In this document: in pieces, positions 38,577-47,666 of the stretch
Numbering within the stretch: the first letter of the stretch is position 1
Layout: the number at the start of each line of letters is the position of its first letter
Source: Streptomyces hygroscopicus subsp. hygroscopicus
GTDB taxonomy: Bacteria; Actinomycetota; Actinomycetes; Streptomycetales; Streptomycetaceae
DNA length: 64,000 bases
Reading direction: 5' to 3'
Assembly (NCBI RefSeq): GCF_030269125.1
Contig: NZ_BSSM01000001.1
Location: 744,001 to 808,000 of the forward strand
Made by a program: the position numbers and the translations under genes
The notes under the pieces: model-generated
Told to the model about the DNA's origin: nothing
Seen by the model: the letters and a program-made list of their open reading frames with translations, nothing else
Database searches by the model: none

Positions 38577-39050
38577 CCCCGGGAACCCTACATGGCCCCG
38601 GGCACGGCCCGGCCCCGGCCGGCGGACACCTCCGCGGGACCGCGGCGGCGGCGGATCCCGACGCCGTGCACCGCGGCGTGCCTCCCGGGCGGGCACCGCG
38701 CCGGGTGCGGTCCCCGGCCGCCGCGCTCGGGGCCGGTCACCGCCGAGTCCCGCTGCGCGCGCCGTACGGCGGGGGGACGCGCGGCCGCTCCCGAGCGGCG
38801 GCGGGTCGTCACGCCCGGCGTGCGGGCCGGTCGGTCCGTCCGGGCGCCGGGCTCCCCGCCCCCTCCTTCGACGACCACCGCGGACGATGCCGACGGCCGG
38901 CCCGAGGAGGCGGGCGCGGCCGACTCGTCGGAGATCCGCTTGCGCCGGGCCGAACCTCAAATGTTGCTCTGAAGGCGGCCGGAGGGGATTCGGGACGGGC
39001 CGGCGGGGTCATGTACGACGCGGGCGCCGGGGGCGCGGAGGGGGACGGTC
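38577..39050. other. Intergenic region before the MNIO gene
   Basis: About 474 bp between the divergent regulator and MNIO genes. I looked for a small Cys-rich precursor peptide that a MNIO enzyme might modify and saw none with a ribosome site. A short AT-richer stretch at 38955-38980 may hold the promoter. Nothing else can be supported. Confidence 0.4.
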
Positions 39051-40391
39051 ATGCGGAGACTGGGAACGGGGATCGGCTGGCGGCCGGAGATCGCTGACGC
39101 GGTGGAGCGCATGCCCGGCATCGAGTGGGTGGAGGTGGTGGCGGAGAACGTCTGTCCGGGCCATCTCCCCGAGTCGCTGGGCCGGTTGCGGGAGCGTGGG
39201 GTCACCGTGGTGCCGCACGGGGTCTCCCTCGGACTCGGCGGCGCGGAACGCCCCGACGCCGGGCGGCTCGCGGCGCTCGCCGAGCGTGTGGAGGCGCTCG
39301 GATCGCCGCTGGTCACCGAGCACATCGCGTTCGTGCGGGCGGGTGGCGCGCTCACCGCCTCGCCGCGGCTGGAGGCGGGGCATCTGCTGCCCGTGCCGCG
39401 TACCCGGGACGCGCTGGACGTGCTGTGCGAGAACGTGCGCATCGCGCAGGACGCGCTGCCGGTGCCGCTCGCCGTGGAGAACATCGCCGCGCTGTTCTCC
39501 TGGCCGGGTGAGGAGCTGACCGAGGGGCAGTTCCTGTACGAGCTGGCCGAGCGGACCGGCGTACGGCTTCTCGTCGACGTGGCCAACCTGCACACCAACC
39601 ACGTCAACCGGGGGGAGGATCCGGCCCGAGCGCTGGGCGAGCTGCCCCTGGAGGCGATCGCCTACGTCCATGTCGCGGGCGGTGTCGAGCGGGACGGCGT
39701 GTGGCACGACAGCCACGCGCATCCCGTGCCGGACGCGGTGCTCGGCATCCTGGCCGACCTCGTCGCGCGGGTGGCCCCGCCCGGGGTCCTGCTGGAGCGC
39801 GACGAGAACTTCCCCGAACCGCGCGAGCTGGAGCGGGAGTTGGCGCGGATCAGAAAGGTGGTGGAGGGCGGGGGCCGGGTGGACTCGGCCGCGCGGCCCG
39901 GTCCGTCGGCGCGCGCGGGGGACGCGGATGCCGGGGAGGCGCGTCAGCGGCTCGGGGTCGCACAGGCCGCCGTCCTGTCCTCGCTGGTGGCCGGGACACC
40001 GTTGCCCGAGGGGTTCGACCGGGCGCGGATGGGGGTGCAGGCGCGGGCACTCGCCTCGAAGCGCGCGGATGTGGTGGCGAAGGTGGCGCCCGAACTGCCG
40101 GTGATGCTGGGGGCGTCGTACCGGGAGGCGTTCGCGGAGTACGCGCGCGAGCGGCCGATGCGCGGGGGATACCGGTGGGACGCGCTCGACTTCGCGGGGT
40201 TCCTGATGGAGGGGGAGCGGGCCGGGGTGCCGCGGCGGGAGCTGCGGGAGTGGTGGCTGGACCGGTCGGGACCGGCACCGAGGGGACGGATGGCACGGGC
40301 GGCACACAGAGCGCTGTCGCGACGGACCCGAACCACGACACCCCCACACCCGGCAACGGACCCGAACCGGCGGCAACCACGGCAGTGGTGA
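39051..40391 (+). CDS. DUF692-family (MNIO) protein with C-terminal extension
   Basis: 446-residue protein. Residues about 1-275 are a DUF692 TIM barrel, the multinuclear non-heme iron oxidase family that includes MbnB. Likely metal ligands are H56 (VVPHGVSL), E90/H91 (VTEHIAF), E143/N144 (VENIAALF), D176/N179 ([10 protein letters not shown]), H207 (YVHVAGG), D220/H224 (WHDSHAHPV) and E249 (LLERDENF). A low-complexity linker (about 275-295) leads to a second helical domain (about 296-405, ending [14 protein letters not shown]) that may replace the separate partner protein of other systems. The GGAGGGGG site fits the ATG. The last 40 residues lie in a duplicated DNA segment and may be out of the ancestral frame. 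Confidence 0.85.
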   Translation: MRRLGTGIGWRPEIADAVERMPGIEWVEVVAENVCPGHLPESLGRLRERGVTVVPHGVSLGLGGAERPDAGRLAALAERVEALGSPLVTEHIAFVRAGGALTASPRLEAGHLLPVPRTRDALDVLCENVRIAQDALPVPLAVENIAALFSWPGEELTEGQFLYELAERTGVRLLVDVANLHTNHVNRGEDPARALGELPLEAIAYVHVAGGVERDGVWHDSHAHPVPDAVLGILADLVARVAPPGVLLERDENFPEPRELERELARIRKVVEGGGRVDSAARPGPSARAGDADAGEARQRLGVAQAAVLSSLVAGTPLPEGFDRARMGVQARALASKRADVVAKVAPELPVMLGASYREAFAEYARERPMRGGYRWDALDFAGFLMEGERAGVPRRELREWWLDRSGPAPRGRMARAAHRALSRRTRTTTPPHPATDPNRRQPRQW

Positions 40392-40508
40392 CCACACCGG
40401 TCAGGACCGGCACCGAGGGGACGGATGGCACGAGCGGCACACAGAGCACTGTCGCGCCGGACCCGAACCACGACACCCCCACACCCGGCAACAGACCCGA
40501 ACCGGCGG
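40261..40508 (+). repeat. Imperfect tandem duplication, 135-bp period
   Basis: The 113 bp at 40261-40373 recur at 40396-40508 with about five substitutions. The first copy contains the end of the MNIO coding sequence and the second lies in the gap before the membrane-protein gene. The period is 45 codons, so frame is kept. Read in the frame one base before the annotated one, both copies give a Thr/Gly/Pro-rich repeat ([14 protein letters not shown]... and [14 protein letters not shown]...) with high third-position GC. Confidence 0.85.
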
Positions 40509-40570
40509 GACCCGCTCCGCATGTGAAAAGACCTGGCGTCCACCCGCGCCCCTGACGTACAAAGCACCTC

Positions 40571-41356
40571 ATGCTCTGGCTCCTCCTCCTGCTCCCCGCC
40601 TGGGTGTTCGCCGGTACGGCCTGCACTCGGCTCTGCCTGGCGGCGGTCCGCGCCGCGGCGACGGACACGGGCACGGACCGCGGAGCGGGGGGCGCGGAAC
40701 GCGATCTGACGCTGTACGAGGCGGCGTTCCTGTCCGGAGGGCCCACCCGCGTCGCCGACGTCACCCTCCTCTCCATGGCCCGCCAGCGACGCCTGCTCCT
40801 CGCCCACACCGGCTGGGCCACCGTCGTCGACCCGCACGGCCGGGACGACATCGAGCGGTCCGTCATAGGAGCGATCGGCCCCGAGGGCCAGTCGAGGATC
40901 GCGCCGGTGCGCACCCGCGCGGCCCGCGCCGACGCCGTGCGCCGCCTCGCCGACCGCCTCGTGCGGACCGGCCTCGCCGTCCCCGACACCGCGGGCCCCA
41001 CCATCGGCGCGGCGGTACGCCAGGTGCGGACCGCCGCGCTCGCCGTGGCGGTCCTCGCCGTCACCGCGCTGCTGCTGCCCGCGCAGGCCGACACCTCGCG
41101 GCTCATGGTGGGCCTGTGGTTCCTCCTGCCGTTCACGCTGTCGCTGAGCTGCCTGGCCATCGCGCGGTTCGAGGTGCACCCGTACTCGCCCTGGGCCTCC
41201 CCCGCCGGGCAGCGGCTCCTGGGCGCGCTGCTGCGGCAGCGCGGCGGCGCGGAGCGGCCGTTCCTCGTGTCCGTCGCACTGCGCGGCATCCGCGCCATCG
41301 GCGAACCGGAGCTGCGCGCCGCCTTCGCGCACCGCGACGCGCCGCGCGGGGAGTAG
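40571..41356 (+). CDS. TIGR04222-like membrane protein
   Basis: 261-residue membrane protein. It starts with a hydrophobic segment (MLWLLLLLPAWVFAGTACTRL), followed by LTLYEAAFLSGGPTRVADVTLLSMARQRRLLL, the hallmark of TIGR04222 proteins, and has two more membrane segments (about 153-172 and 177-197). Many relatives end in a long Gly/Cys/Ser-rich tail; this one stops at FAHRDAPRGE without it. A TACAAA (40557-40562) lies 8 bases before the ATG and there is no ribosome site. TIGR04222 genes are frequent neighbours of DUF692 genes in Streptomyces, so the two probably work together; function unknown. Confidence 0.8.
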   Translation: MLWLLLLLPAWVFAGTACTRLCLAAVRAAATDTGTDRGAGGAERDLTLYEAAFLSGGPTRVADVTLLSMARQRRLLLAHTGWATVVDPHGRDDIERSVIGAIGPEGQSRIAPVRTRAARADAVRRLADRLVRTGLAVPDTAGPTIGAAVRQVRTAALAVAVLAVTALLLPAQADTSRLMVGLWFLLPFTLSLSCLAIARFEVHPYSPWASPAGQRLLGALLRQRGGAERPFLVSVALRGIRAIGEPELRAAFAHRDAPRGE

Positions 41357-41463
41357 GGGCGCGTCGGGGCACGGCCGGCCGACACCGGCCGGGCGGTGCT
41401 TGCCTTCCCCCACGACGGACCGAAACATCCCTGGTGTCCACCGCGGGAACGAAGGGATGCCGG

Positions 41464-42919
41464 ATGAAAGCCGTCGCCCTCCACTCGGCCGCCGCCTCCT
41501 TGCTGCTGACCACCCTGGCCACCGCTCCGGCCGGGGGTACCGCGCGAGATGTCTCCGGCGCCGCCGAGCCGCGCGGCACCACCGTGGCCGCCCTCCGGGC
41601 CGGCGCGACCGGAATCCACTACGGCGCCTGCGACCCGGCCGACGTGCCGCCCGTCCCGCACTCCCCCGCCGGCCTGCGCTGCGGCACCGTGTCCGTCCCG
41701 CTCGACTACGCCCGCCCCGACGGCGAGCGGATCCGGCTGACCGTCAGCCGCACCCCCGCCACCGGCCGGGACGGCGAGCGCGCGGTCCCCCGGCAGGGCG
41801 CCCTCGTCTACGACCCGGGCGGCCCCGGCGCCTCCGGCATGTACTTCGCGCTGGCCGGCACGCTGCCCGTCTGGCAGCACGTCGCCGCCGCGTACGACCT
41901 CGTCGGCCACGCCCCGCGCTCGGGACCCGGGCTGCGTTTCTTCACCTCCCTGAACAACGCGCGGGACCTGGAGGTGCTGCGGGCCGCGCTGGGCGAGGAC
42001 CGGCTGACGTTCATGGGCGCGTCGTACGGCACCTACTACGGCTCCCTGTACGCGGCGATGTTCCCCTCCCACGTCCGCCGGATGGTGCTGGACGCGGCGG
42101 TGGACCCGGACCCGGCCAAGGTCTGGTACCGCGGCAACCTCGACCAGCCGGCCGCGTTCGAGAGGCGCTGGGCGGACGTGCGGGACTGGATCGCGCGGCA
42201 CGACGACGTCTACGGGCTCGGCGACACGCCGAAGAAGGTGCAGGCGGTTACGACACGGCGGCCGCGCGGCTCGCCCGGAGGCCGGCGGGCGGGAAGGTCG
42301 GGCCCGGCCAGTTGCAGAACGTGTTCCTGACGGCCGGGTACGACGACGACTACTGGCCGAGCCGGGCCGCCGCCCTCTCCGCCTATCTGCGCGGCGACCC
42401 CGAGCCGCTGGTCGCGCTGGCCTCACCGCGAGCCGGGTCGGCCGCGGCGGCGGAGAACGGCGCCGCGGTGTACACGGCCGTCGAGTGCAACGACGCGCCC
42501 TGGCCCAGGGACTGGGCGGTGTGGGACCGGGACGACACCCGGCTGGCCCGCGTCGCGCCCTTCGAGACCTGGGACAACGCGTGGATGAACCTGCCGTGCG
42601 CGTACTGGCCCGCGCCCCGGCAACGGCCGCAGGACGTGCGCACCGCCCCCGGCGCGCTGCCCGCCGGTGCTGATCCTCGCGGCCGAGCGGGACGCGGCGG
42701 CGCCGTACCCGGGGGCCCCGGAGATGAACCGGCGGCCGGCCGGCTCGCTGCTGGTGACCGAGCGGGGCGCGAGCACGCACGGTATCGGGTGGCGGCCCCA
42801 ACGGCTGCGTGAACAGCTGTACGAACGACTACCTGCTGAAGGGCCGCCTCCCGGCGCGGAACGCGTCGTGCGCGCCCCGCGCCGAGCCCGAGCCCGGCCG
42901 GGGCCGGGCAGCGGGCTGA
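41464..42919 (+). pseudogene. Broken tripeptidyl-aminopeptidase-like alpha/beta hydrolase gene
   Basis: A secreted TAP-family alpha/beta hydrolase, about 480 residues when joined across frames. It starts at ATG 41464 with a signal peptide (LLLTTLATAPAGGTA) and has YDPGGPGASG and the Ser elbow GASYGTYYG. Near 42245 the frame breaks (one base lost in GCGGGT) and continues GYDTAAARLARRPAGG to PFETWDNAWMNLPCAYWP. Near 42660 a base is gained, and PVLILAAERDAAAPYPGA and THGIG follow in a third frame. Near 42790 another shift is needed to reach GGPNGC...NDYLLKGRLPARNASC and the stop at 42919. The region around YDLVGHAPRSGPG is also shortened compared with family members. The gene is no longer functional as read. 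Confidence 0.85.
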
Positions 42920-42922
42920 GCC

Positions 42923-43654
42923 TCAGGCCAGCCCGGCCACCAGGTCCGCCACGTCCTTGCGGCGGCCCGTGAAGAACGGGATCTCCTCGCGGACGTGCAT
43001 GCGGGCCTCGGAGCCGCGCAGGTGGCGCATGAGGTCGACGATGCGGGCCAGCTCGTTCGCCTCGAAGGCGAGGATCCACTCGTAGTCGCCCAGCGAGAAC
43101 GAGGCGACGGTGTTGGCGCGCACGTCCGGGAAACCGCGGGCCATCTTGCCGTGGTCGGCGAGCATGCGGCGGCGGTCCTCGTCGGGCAGCAGGTACCAGT
43201 CGTACGAGCGCACGAAGGGGTAGACGCTGATGTAGTCGCGCGGCGTCTCGTCGGCGAGGAACGCCGGGATGTGCGAGCGGTTGAACTCGGCGGGGCGGTG
43301 CAGCGCCATGTTGGACCACACCGGCTCCAGCGCGCGGCCCAGCTTGGTGCGGCGGAAGAGGTTGTACGCGTCCTGGAGCTGGTCGCTGGTCTCGGCGTGC
43401 CACCAGATCATCAGGTCCGCGTCGGCCCGCATGCCGGAGAGGTCGTACGTGCCGCGGATCGTCACGTCCTTCGCGGCGAGCTGGTCGAACAGCTCCTGCA
43501 CCTCGTCGGCGTAGCCCGCGCGGTCGGTCGGCAGCACGTCCTTCAGCTTGAAGACCGACCACAGCGTGTAGCGGATGACCTCGTTCAGGTCCTTGGCCAG
43601 CTTGCCCTTGTTGGGGACCCTGCCGGTCTCGATGATGGGGGCGTCGTCACTCAT
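42923..43654 (-). CDS. hemQ: Coproheme decarboxylase (HemQ/ChdC)
   Basis: 243-residue chlorite-dismutase-fold protein that converts coproheme III to heme b using H2O2, the last step of the coproporphyrin-dependent pathway of Gram-positives. The active-site Tyr is in [16 protein letters not shown], and the proximal heme His in [12 protein letters not shown]. The C-terminal barrel ([16 protein letters not shown]) is complete. It starts 4 bp after the stop of cgoX, so the two form an operon. Confidence 0.96.
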   Translation of the reverse strand: MSDDAPIIETGRVPNKGKLAKDLNEVIRYTLWSVFKLKDVLPTDRAGYADEVQELFDQLAAKDVTIRGTYDLSGMRADADLMIWWHAETSDQLQDAYNLFRRTKLGRALEPVWSNMALHRPAEFNRSHIPAFLADETPRDYISVYPFVRSYDWYLLPDEDRRRMLADHGKMARGFPDVRANTVASFSLGDYEWILAFEANELARIVDLMRHLRGSEARMHVREEIPFFTGRRKDVADLVAGLA

Positions 43655-43658
43655 GTTC

Positions 43659-45110
43659 CTATTCTCCTGCTCCGCCGTGAAGGCTCTGCACCGGGTGGGC
43701 CGTCAGCTCCTCGACCCCGCGCAGATCACCGGACAACTGGTCGACGGCCGCGTTCGCACTGGCGACGCACGCGGGGATGCCCACGCCGTCGTACTGCGCG
43801 CCGCAGACCGCGAGGCCCGGCAGCTTGGCGATGTGCTCGCGGACACGGGCCACGCGCCCGTGATGCCCGACCGGGTACTGGGGCAGCCCGTCGGTCCAAC
43901 GGGTGACCCGGGTCTCGACGGGCGCGGCCTCGATGCCGACGGCCTCGCGCAGATCGTCCCGGGAGACCTCGACCAGGTCGGCGTCGTCGCGGCCGAGGAC
44001 CGCCGTCTCGCCGTACCGCCCCACCGAGGTGCGCAGCACGACGGTGTCCGGGTCCTCCTCGGCGATCCAGCCCCACTTCTGGGAGGCGAACGTCGAGGCC
44101 TTGATGGTGCGTCCGTCGACGGGCGGCACCAGGAAGCCGCTGCCCTCGGGCAGGGACAGGTCGGCACGCCGGTAGGCGAGGGTGACCAGCGCCATCGACG
44201 CGTACTCCACGGCGGCCAGTTCGGCGGCGGCCACCGGGGACTCGGGGCGCAGCAGCCGCGCGGCGGCCGGGGCGGGTACGGCGACCACCACGGCGTCGGC
44301 GTGCAGCGGCTGCCCGCCCGCGGTGACGCGCCAGCCGCCGGCGGGGTCGCGGCGCAGCTCGGTGACGGGGGTGTTCGTGCGGATCTCGCCGCCGCGCGAG
44401 CGGACGGACTCGGCGACCGCGAGCGGCAGGGTGCCCACGCCGCCCTCGACGCCCATGAAGACGGGCCCGGTCTGCTGCGCGGCCGCGGCCCTGGCCTGGA
44501 TCTCGCGGACGCCCTCGGTGAGGGAGGCGTGCGCGCGGGCGGCCTGGAAGAGCTGGGGGACGGCGGAGCGCATCGAGATGCGGTACGCGTCGCCCGCGTA
44601 CACCCCGCCGAGCAGGGGTTCGACCAGGCGGTCGACGACCTCGCGGCCGAGCCGGGCCGCCACGTACTCGCCCACCGCCACGTCGTCGCCGACCTCGGTG
44701 CGGGGCAGCACGGCGTCCTGCTCGATGCGGGCCAGGCCGTCGTCGGACAGCACACCGGCGAGCGCGGCGGCGGTGCCGGGCACGCCCATCACATGGCCCT
44801 TGGGCATGGGGCGCAGCGCGCCGCGGGTCCAGATGGCGGCGCTCGCGACGGCCGGGGGCTGGAGCCGGCCGGCGAGGCCGACCTCGCGGGCGAGGTTCAC
44901 GGCCTCGGGGCGGCGGGCGAGCATCGACTCGGCGCCGAGGTCCACCCGGACTCCCGCGATCTCGCCGGGCAGCAGCTTGCCGCCGACCCGCTCGGACGCC
45001 TCCAGCACCGTCACCCGCGCGCCGCGCTCCAGCAGCCGGTGCGCGGCGGCCAGACCGGCGATACCGGCTCCGATGACGACGACGTGCGAACTCGTACCCG
45101 TTGCGCTCAT
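43659..45110 (-). CDS. cgoX: Coproporphyrinogen III oxidase, HemY/CgoX type
   Basis: 483-residue FAD enzyme that oxidises coproporphyrinogen III to coproporphyrin III in the coproporphyrin-dependent heme route; formerly annotated protoporphyrinogen oxidase (hemG/hemY). The FAD Rossmann motif is [36 protein letters not shown], and the C-terminal flavin contact [20 protein letters not shown] is conserved. The ATG at 45110 ([14 protein letters not shown]) is chosen over a long Pro/Gly-rich upstream extension. It is the first gene of the cgoX-hemQ operon. Confidence 0.94.
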   Translation of the reverse strand: MSATGTSSHVVVIGAGIAGLAAAHRLLERGARVTVLEASERVGGKLLPGEIAGVRVDLGAESMLARRPEAVNLAREVGLAGRLQPPAVASAAIWTRGALRPMPKGHVMGVPGTAAALAGVLSDDGLARIEQDAVLPRTEVGDDVAVGEYVAARLGREVVDRLVEPLLGGVYAGDAYRISMRSAVPQLFQAARAHASLTEGVREIQARAAAAQQTGPVFMGVEGGVGTLPLAVAESVRSRGGEIRTNTPVTELRRDPAGGWRVTAGGQPLHADAVVVAVPAPAAARLLRPESPVAAAELAAVEYASMALVTLAYRRADLSLPEGSGFLVPPVDGRTIKASTFASQKWGWIAEEDPDTVVLRTSVGRYGETAVLGRDDADLVEVSRDDLREAVGIEAAPVETRVTRWTDGLPQYPVGHHGRVARVREHIAKLPGLAVCGAQYDGVGIPACVASANAAVDQLSGDLRGVEELTAHPVQSLHGGAGE

Positions 45111-45388
45111 GGTCCCCACTCTCTCAAACCCCGGCGAGCGTCCTGATAGGGCCGTAGGTCCCGCTCCGCCCGGCCACCAGGACCCCGGCGCCGGAGCCCC
45201 CGGGCGGACCCCGCCCTCAGGGCTCCCGGGCCGCATGGGCACGGGCCCTCGCGTGACGGTACGGCCCCGCGCCCCTCGGGCGTGTCCCGCGCGGCCGCCC
45301 GGACGCGACCGGCGCGGCGGGCGTCCAACCCCGCGTCCCCGGGCCCCGCCCGGCCCCCGCCGCCGTGTCCCCGCCCGCCGGGACCCTC

Positions 45389-45400
45389 TAGCGTGTCCCC
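45389..45400 (+). promoter_or_regulatory. Probable leaderless -10 element
   Basis: TAGCGT (45389-45394) lies 6 bases before the ATG at 45401, with no ribosome site between. This spacing fits a leaderless Streptomyces promoter. A clear -35 is not visible. Confidence 0.45.
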
Positions 45401-46786
45401 ATGAGCATGGGTCAGGGGCGGGAACGGCTGGTCGTGATCGGTGGCGATGCCGCGGGCATGTCGGCGGCGTCGCAGGCGCGGCGGCAGAAGGGGACCGAGG
45501 AGCTGGAGATCGTGGCGTTCGAGCGCGGTCGCTTCACCTCGTTCTCGGCGTGCGGCATCCCCTACTGGGTGGGCGGCGCCGTCCCCGGGCGGGACGACCT
45601 GATCGCCCGCACCCCCGAGGAGCACCGCGCCCGGGGCATCGACCTGCGGCTGCGCACCGAGGTCACGGAGATCGACGTGCCGGGGCAGCGGGTACGCGCG
45701 CGGGACGTCGGTTCCGGAGCCGAGTCGTGGACGTCGTACGACAAACTGGTGATCGCCACCGGCGCGCGCCCGGTTCGCCCGGATCTGCCCGGCGCGGACG
45801 CCCCCGGAGTGCACGGGGTGCAGACCCTGGAGGACGGGCAGGCGCTCCTCGACACGCTGGCCCGCACGCGGGGGCGGCGCGCGGTGGTCGTCGGCGCCGG
45901 GTACATCGGCGTGGAGATGGCCGAGGCGCTGATCGACCGGGGTTTCGAGGTGACGGTCGTCAACCGCGGCCGGGAGCCGATGTCGACCCTCGATCCCGAC
46001 ATGGGCCGCCTGGTGCACCACGCCATGGAGGGCCTGGGCATCACCATGGTGAACCGCGCCGAGGTCACCAAGATCCTCACCGGCGAGGACGGCCGGGTCC
46101 GCGCGGTGGCCACGCAGCACGCCGAGTACCCGGCCGACGTGGTGGTCCTCGGCATCGGCGTCCGCCCGGAGACCGCCCTCGCGCGCACCGCCGGGCTGCC
46201 GCTCGGCGCCCATGGCGGGCTGCTCACCGACCTGGCCATGCGGGTGCGCGGCCACGAGAACATCTGGGCGGGCGGCGACTGCGTGGAGGTGCTCGACCTG
46301 GTCTCCGGGCAGGAGCGGTACGTCCCCCTGGGCACCCACGCCAACAAGCACGGCCAGGTCATCGGCACCAACGCGGGCGGCGGCTACGCCACCTTCCCGG
46401 GCGTGGTCGGTACGGCGGTCAGCAAGGTGTGCGACCTGGAGATCGCCCGTACCGGACTGCGCGAGAAGGACGCGCGCCGGGTGGGCCTGGAGTTCGAGGC
46501 GGTGACCATCGAGTCGACCAGCCGGGCCGGCTACTACCCGGGGGCCTCCCCCATGACGGTCAAGATGCTCGCCGAGCGCCGCACCGGTCGGCTGCTGGGC
46601 GTGCAGATCGTCGGACGCGAGGGCGCGGCCAAGCGGGTGGACATCGCGGCGGTGGCGCTGACCGCGCGGCTGACGGTGGAGCAGATGACCGCCCTCGACC
46701 TCGGCTACGCGCCGCCGTTCTCGCCGGTGTGGGACCCGGTTCTGGTGGCCGCGCGCAAGGCGGCCCAGCTGGTGCGCGGGAACTGA
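45401..46786 (+). CDS. FAD-dependent oxidoreductase, CoA-disulfide-reductase-like
   Basis: 461-residue pyridine-nucleotide disulfide oxidoreductase. An FAD motif (VVIGGDAAGMSAASQARR), a redox-type Cys in FSACGIPYWVGG, the NAD(P)H motif (VVVGAGYIGVEMAEAL) and a C-terminal dimerisation domain (GREGAAKRVDIAAVALTARLTVEQMTALDLGYAPPFSPVWDP) are in the usual order. The single Cys after SA corresponds to the active Cys of CoA-disulfide and NADH-oxidase-type enzymes. Gene symbols vary in databases, so none is given. It is divergent from cgoX. Confidence 0.9.
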   Translation: MSMGQGRERLVVIGGDAAGMSAASQARRQKGTEELEIVAFERGRFTSFSACGIPYWVGGAVPGRDDLIARTPEEHRARGIDLRLRTEVTEIDVPGQRVRARDVGSGAESWTSYDKLVIATGARPVRPDLPGADAPGVHGVQTLEDGQALLDTLARTRGRRAVVVGAGYIGVEMAEALIDRGFEVTVVNRGREPMSTLDPDMGRLVHHAMEGLGITMVNRAEVTKILTGEDGRVRAVATQHAEYPADVVVLGIGVRPETALARTAGLPLGAHGGLLTDLAMRVRGHENIWAGGDCVEVLDLVSGQERYVPLGTHANKHGQVIGTNAGGGYATFPGVVGTAVSKVCDLEIARTGLREKDARRVGLEFEAVTIESTSRAGYYPGASPMTVKMLAERRTGRLLGVQIVGREGAAKRVDIAAVALTARLTVEQMTALDLGYAPPFSPVWDPVLVAARKAAQLVRGN

Positions 46787-46838
46787 CCGGCGCGGGGATC
46801 ACTCGAATGGCCGGGGTCTCGCCGGGCACTACTCCTGT

Positions 46839-47663
46839 GTGGTCATCCCCGTCCGTGACATCAATCCGGTGCGCCGCACCCCCTGGGTGACGTACGCCCT
46901 GATCCTCGCGAACGTCCTCGTGTTCCTGTCGACGCCCGGCATGGCCGGTTCCCTGACCGGCGCCGGGAACCTGGCGCAGCTGTGCCATCTGGAGGCGTTC
47001 CTGGACCGCTTCGCGGCGGTCCCGAGGGAACTGATCCACCACCAGGTGCCGCACCTCGTGCCGACGGGCGGGGTGGGCGTCGGCCCGCACGGGCCCGGCT
47101 GCGTGGTGGCGCCGCGCGCTTTCCACAAGTCGCCGCCGCTGTCGGTGTTCACGGCGATGTTCGTGCACGGCAGCTGGCTGCACCTGCTGGGCAACATGCT
47201 GTTCCTGCTGATCTTCGGCAACAACGTCGAGGACCGGATGGGCCACATCCGCTACTTCGTCTTCTACGTCGTCTGCGGCTACGCGGCCGGGTACGGCTTC
47301 GCCCTGCTCAACGCCGGTTCGGCGGAGCCGCTGATCGGCGCGTCCGGGGCGATCGCCGGGGTGCTCGGCGCCTACATCGTGCTGTGGCCGAGGGCGCGGG
47401 TCTGGGTGCTGGTGCCGCTCCTGGTCTTCCTGCCGCTGCGGCTGCCGGCCTGGCTGGTGCTCGGCTTCTGGTTCGGGCTCCAGGCCGTGTACTCGTCCGG
47501 GCAGGGGCTCTCCGGCGCGGGGACCGTGGCGTACGCGGCCCACGTGATCGGCTTCCTCGTGGGCCTGCTCGTCGCCCTGCCGCTCAAGCCCGGCACACCG
47601 CCACCGCCGGAGCCGCCCGGCCTGCTGTTCGGCAGGCGCGCGCGGCCCTACTCCACGTGGTGA
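46839..47663 (+). CDS. Rhomboid-family intramembrane serine protease
   Basis: 274-residue polytopic membrane protein. Rhomboid features are HGSWLHLLGNMLFLLIFGNNVEDRMG (HxxxxHxxxN-type segment), catalytic Ser in IGASGAIAGVLGAY, and the catalytic His in AAHVIGFLVGLLVA. About six membrane segments are visible. A loop of about 60 residues with several His follows the first segment. The GTG at 46839 has no obvious ribosome site. The stop is 3 bp from the convergent hemE stop. Substrate unknown. Confidence 0.92.
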   Translation: MVIPVRDINPVRRTPWVTYALILANVLVFLSTPGMAGSLTGAGNLAQLCHLEAFLDRFAAVPRELIHHQVPHLVPTGGVGVGPHGPGCVVAPRAFHKSPPLSVFTAMFVHGSWLHLLGNMLFLLIFGNNVEDRMGHIRYFVFYVVCGYAAGYGFALLNAGSAEPLIGASGAIAGVLGAYIVLWPRARVWVLVPLLVFLPLRLPAWLVLGFWFGLQAVYSSGQGLSGAGTVAYAAHVIGFLVGLLVALPLKPGTPPPPEPPGLLFGRRARPYSTW

Positions 47664-47666
47664 GCG

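Noticed and set aside
43575..45146. Long open frame (523 codons) on the plus strand opposite cgoX and hemQ
   Set aside because: It is antisense to two firmly identified genes, its product is a Gly/Arg/Val-rich composition artefact of high third-position GC, and it has no domain signature.
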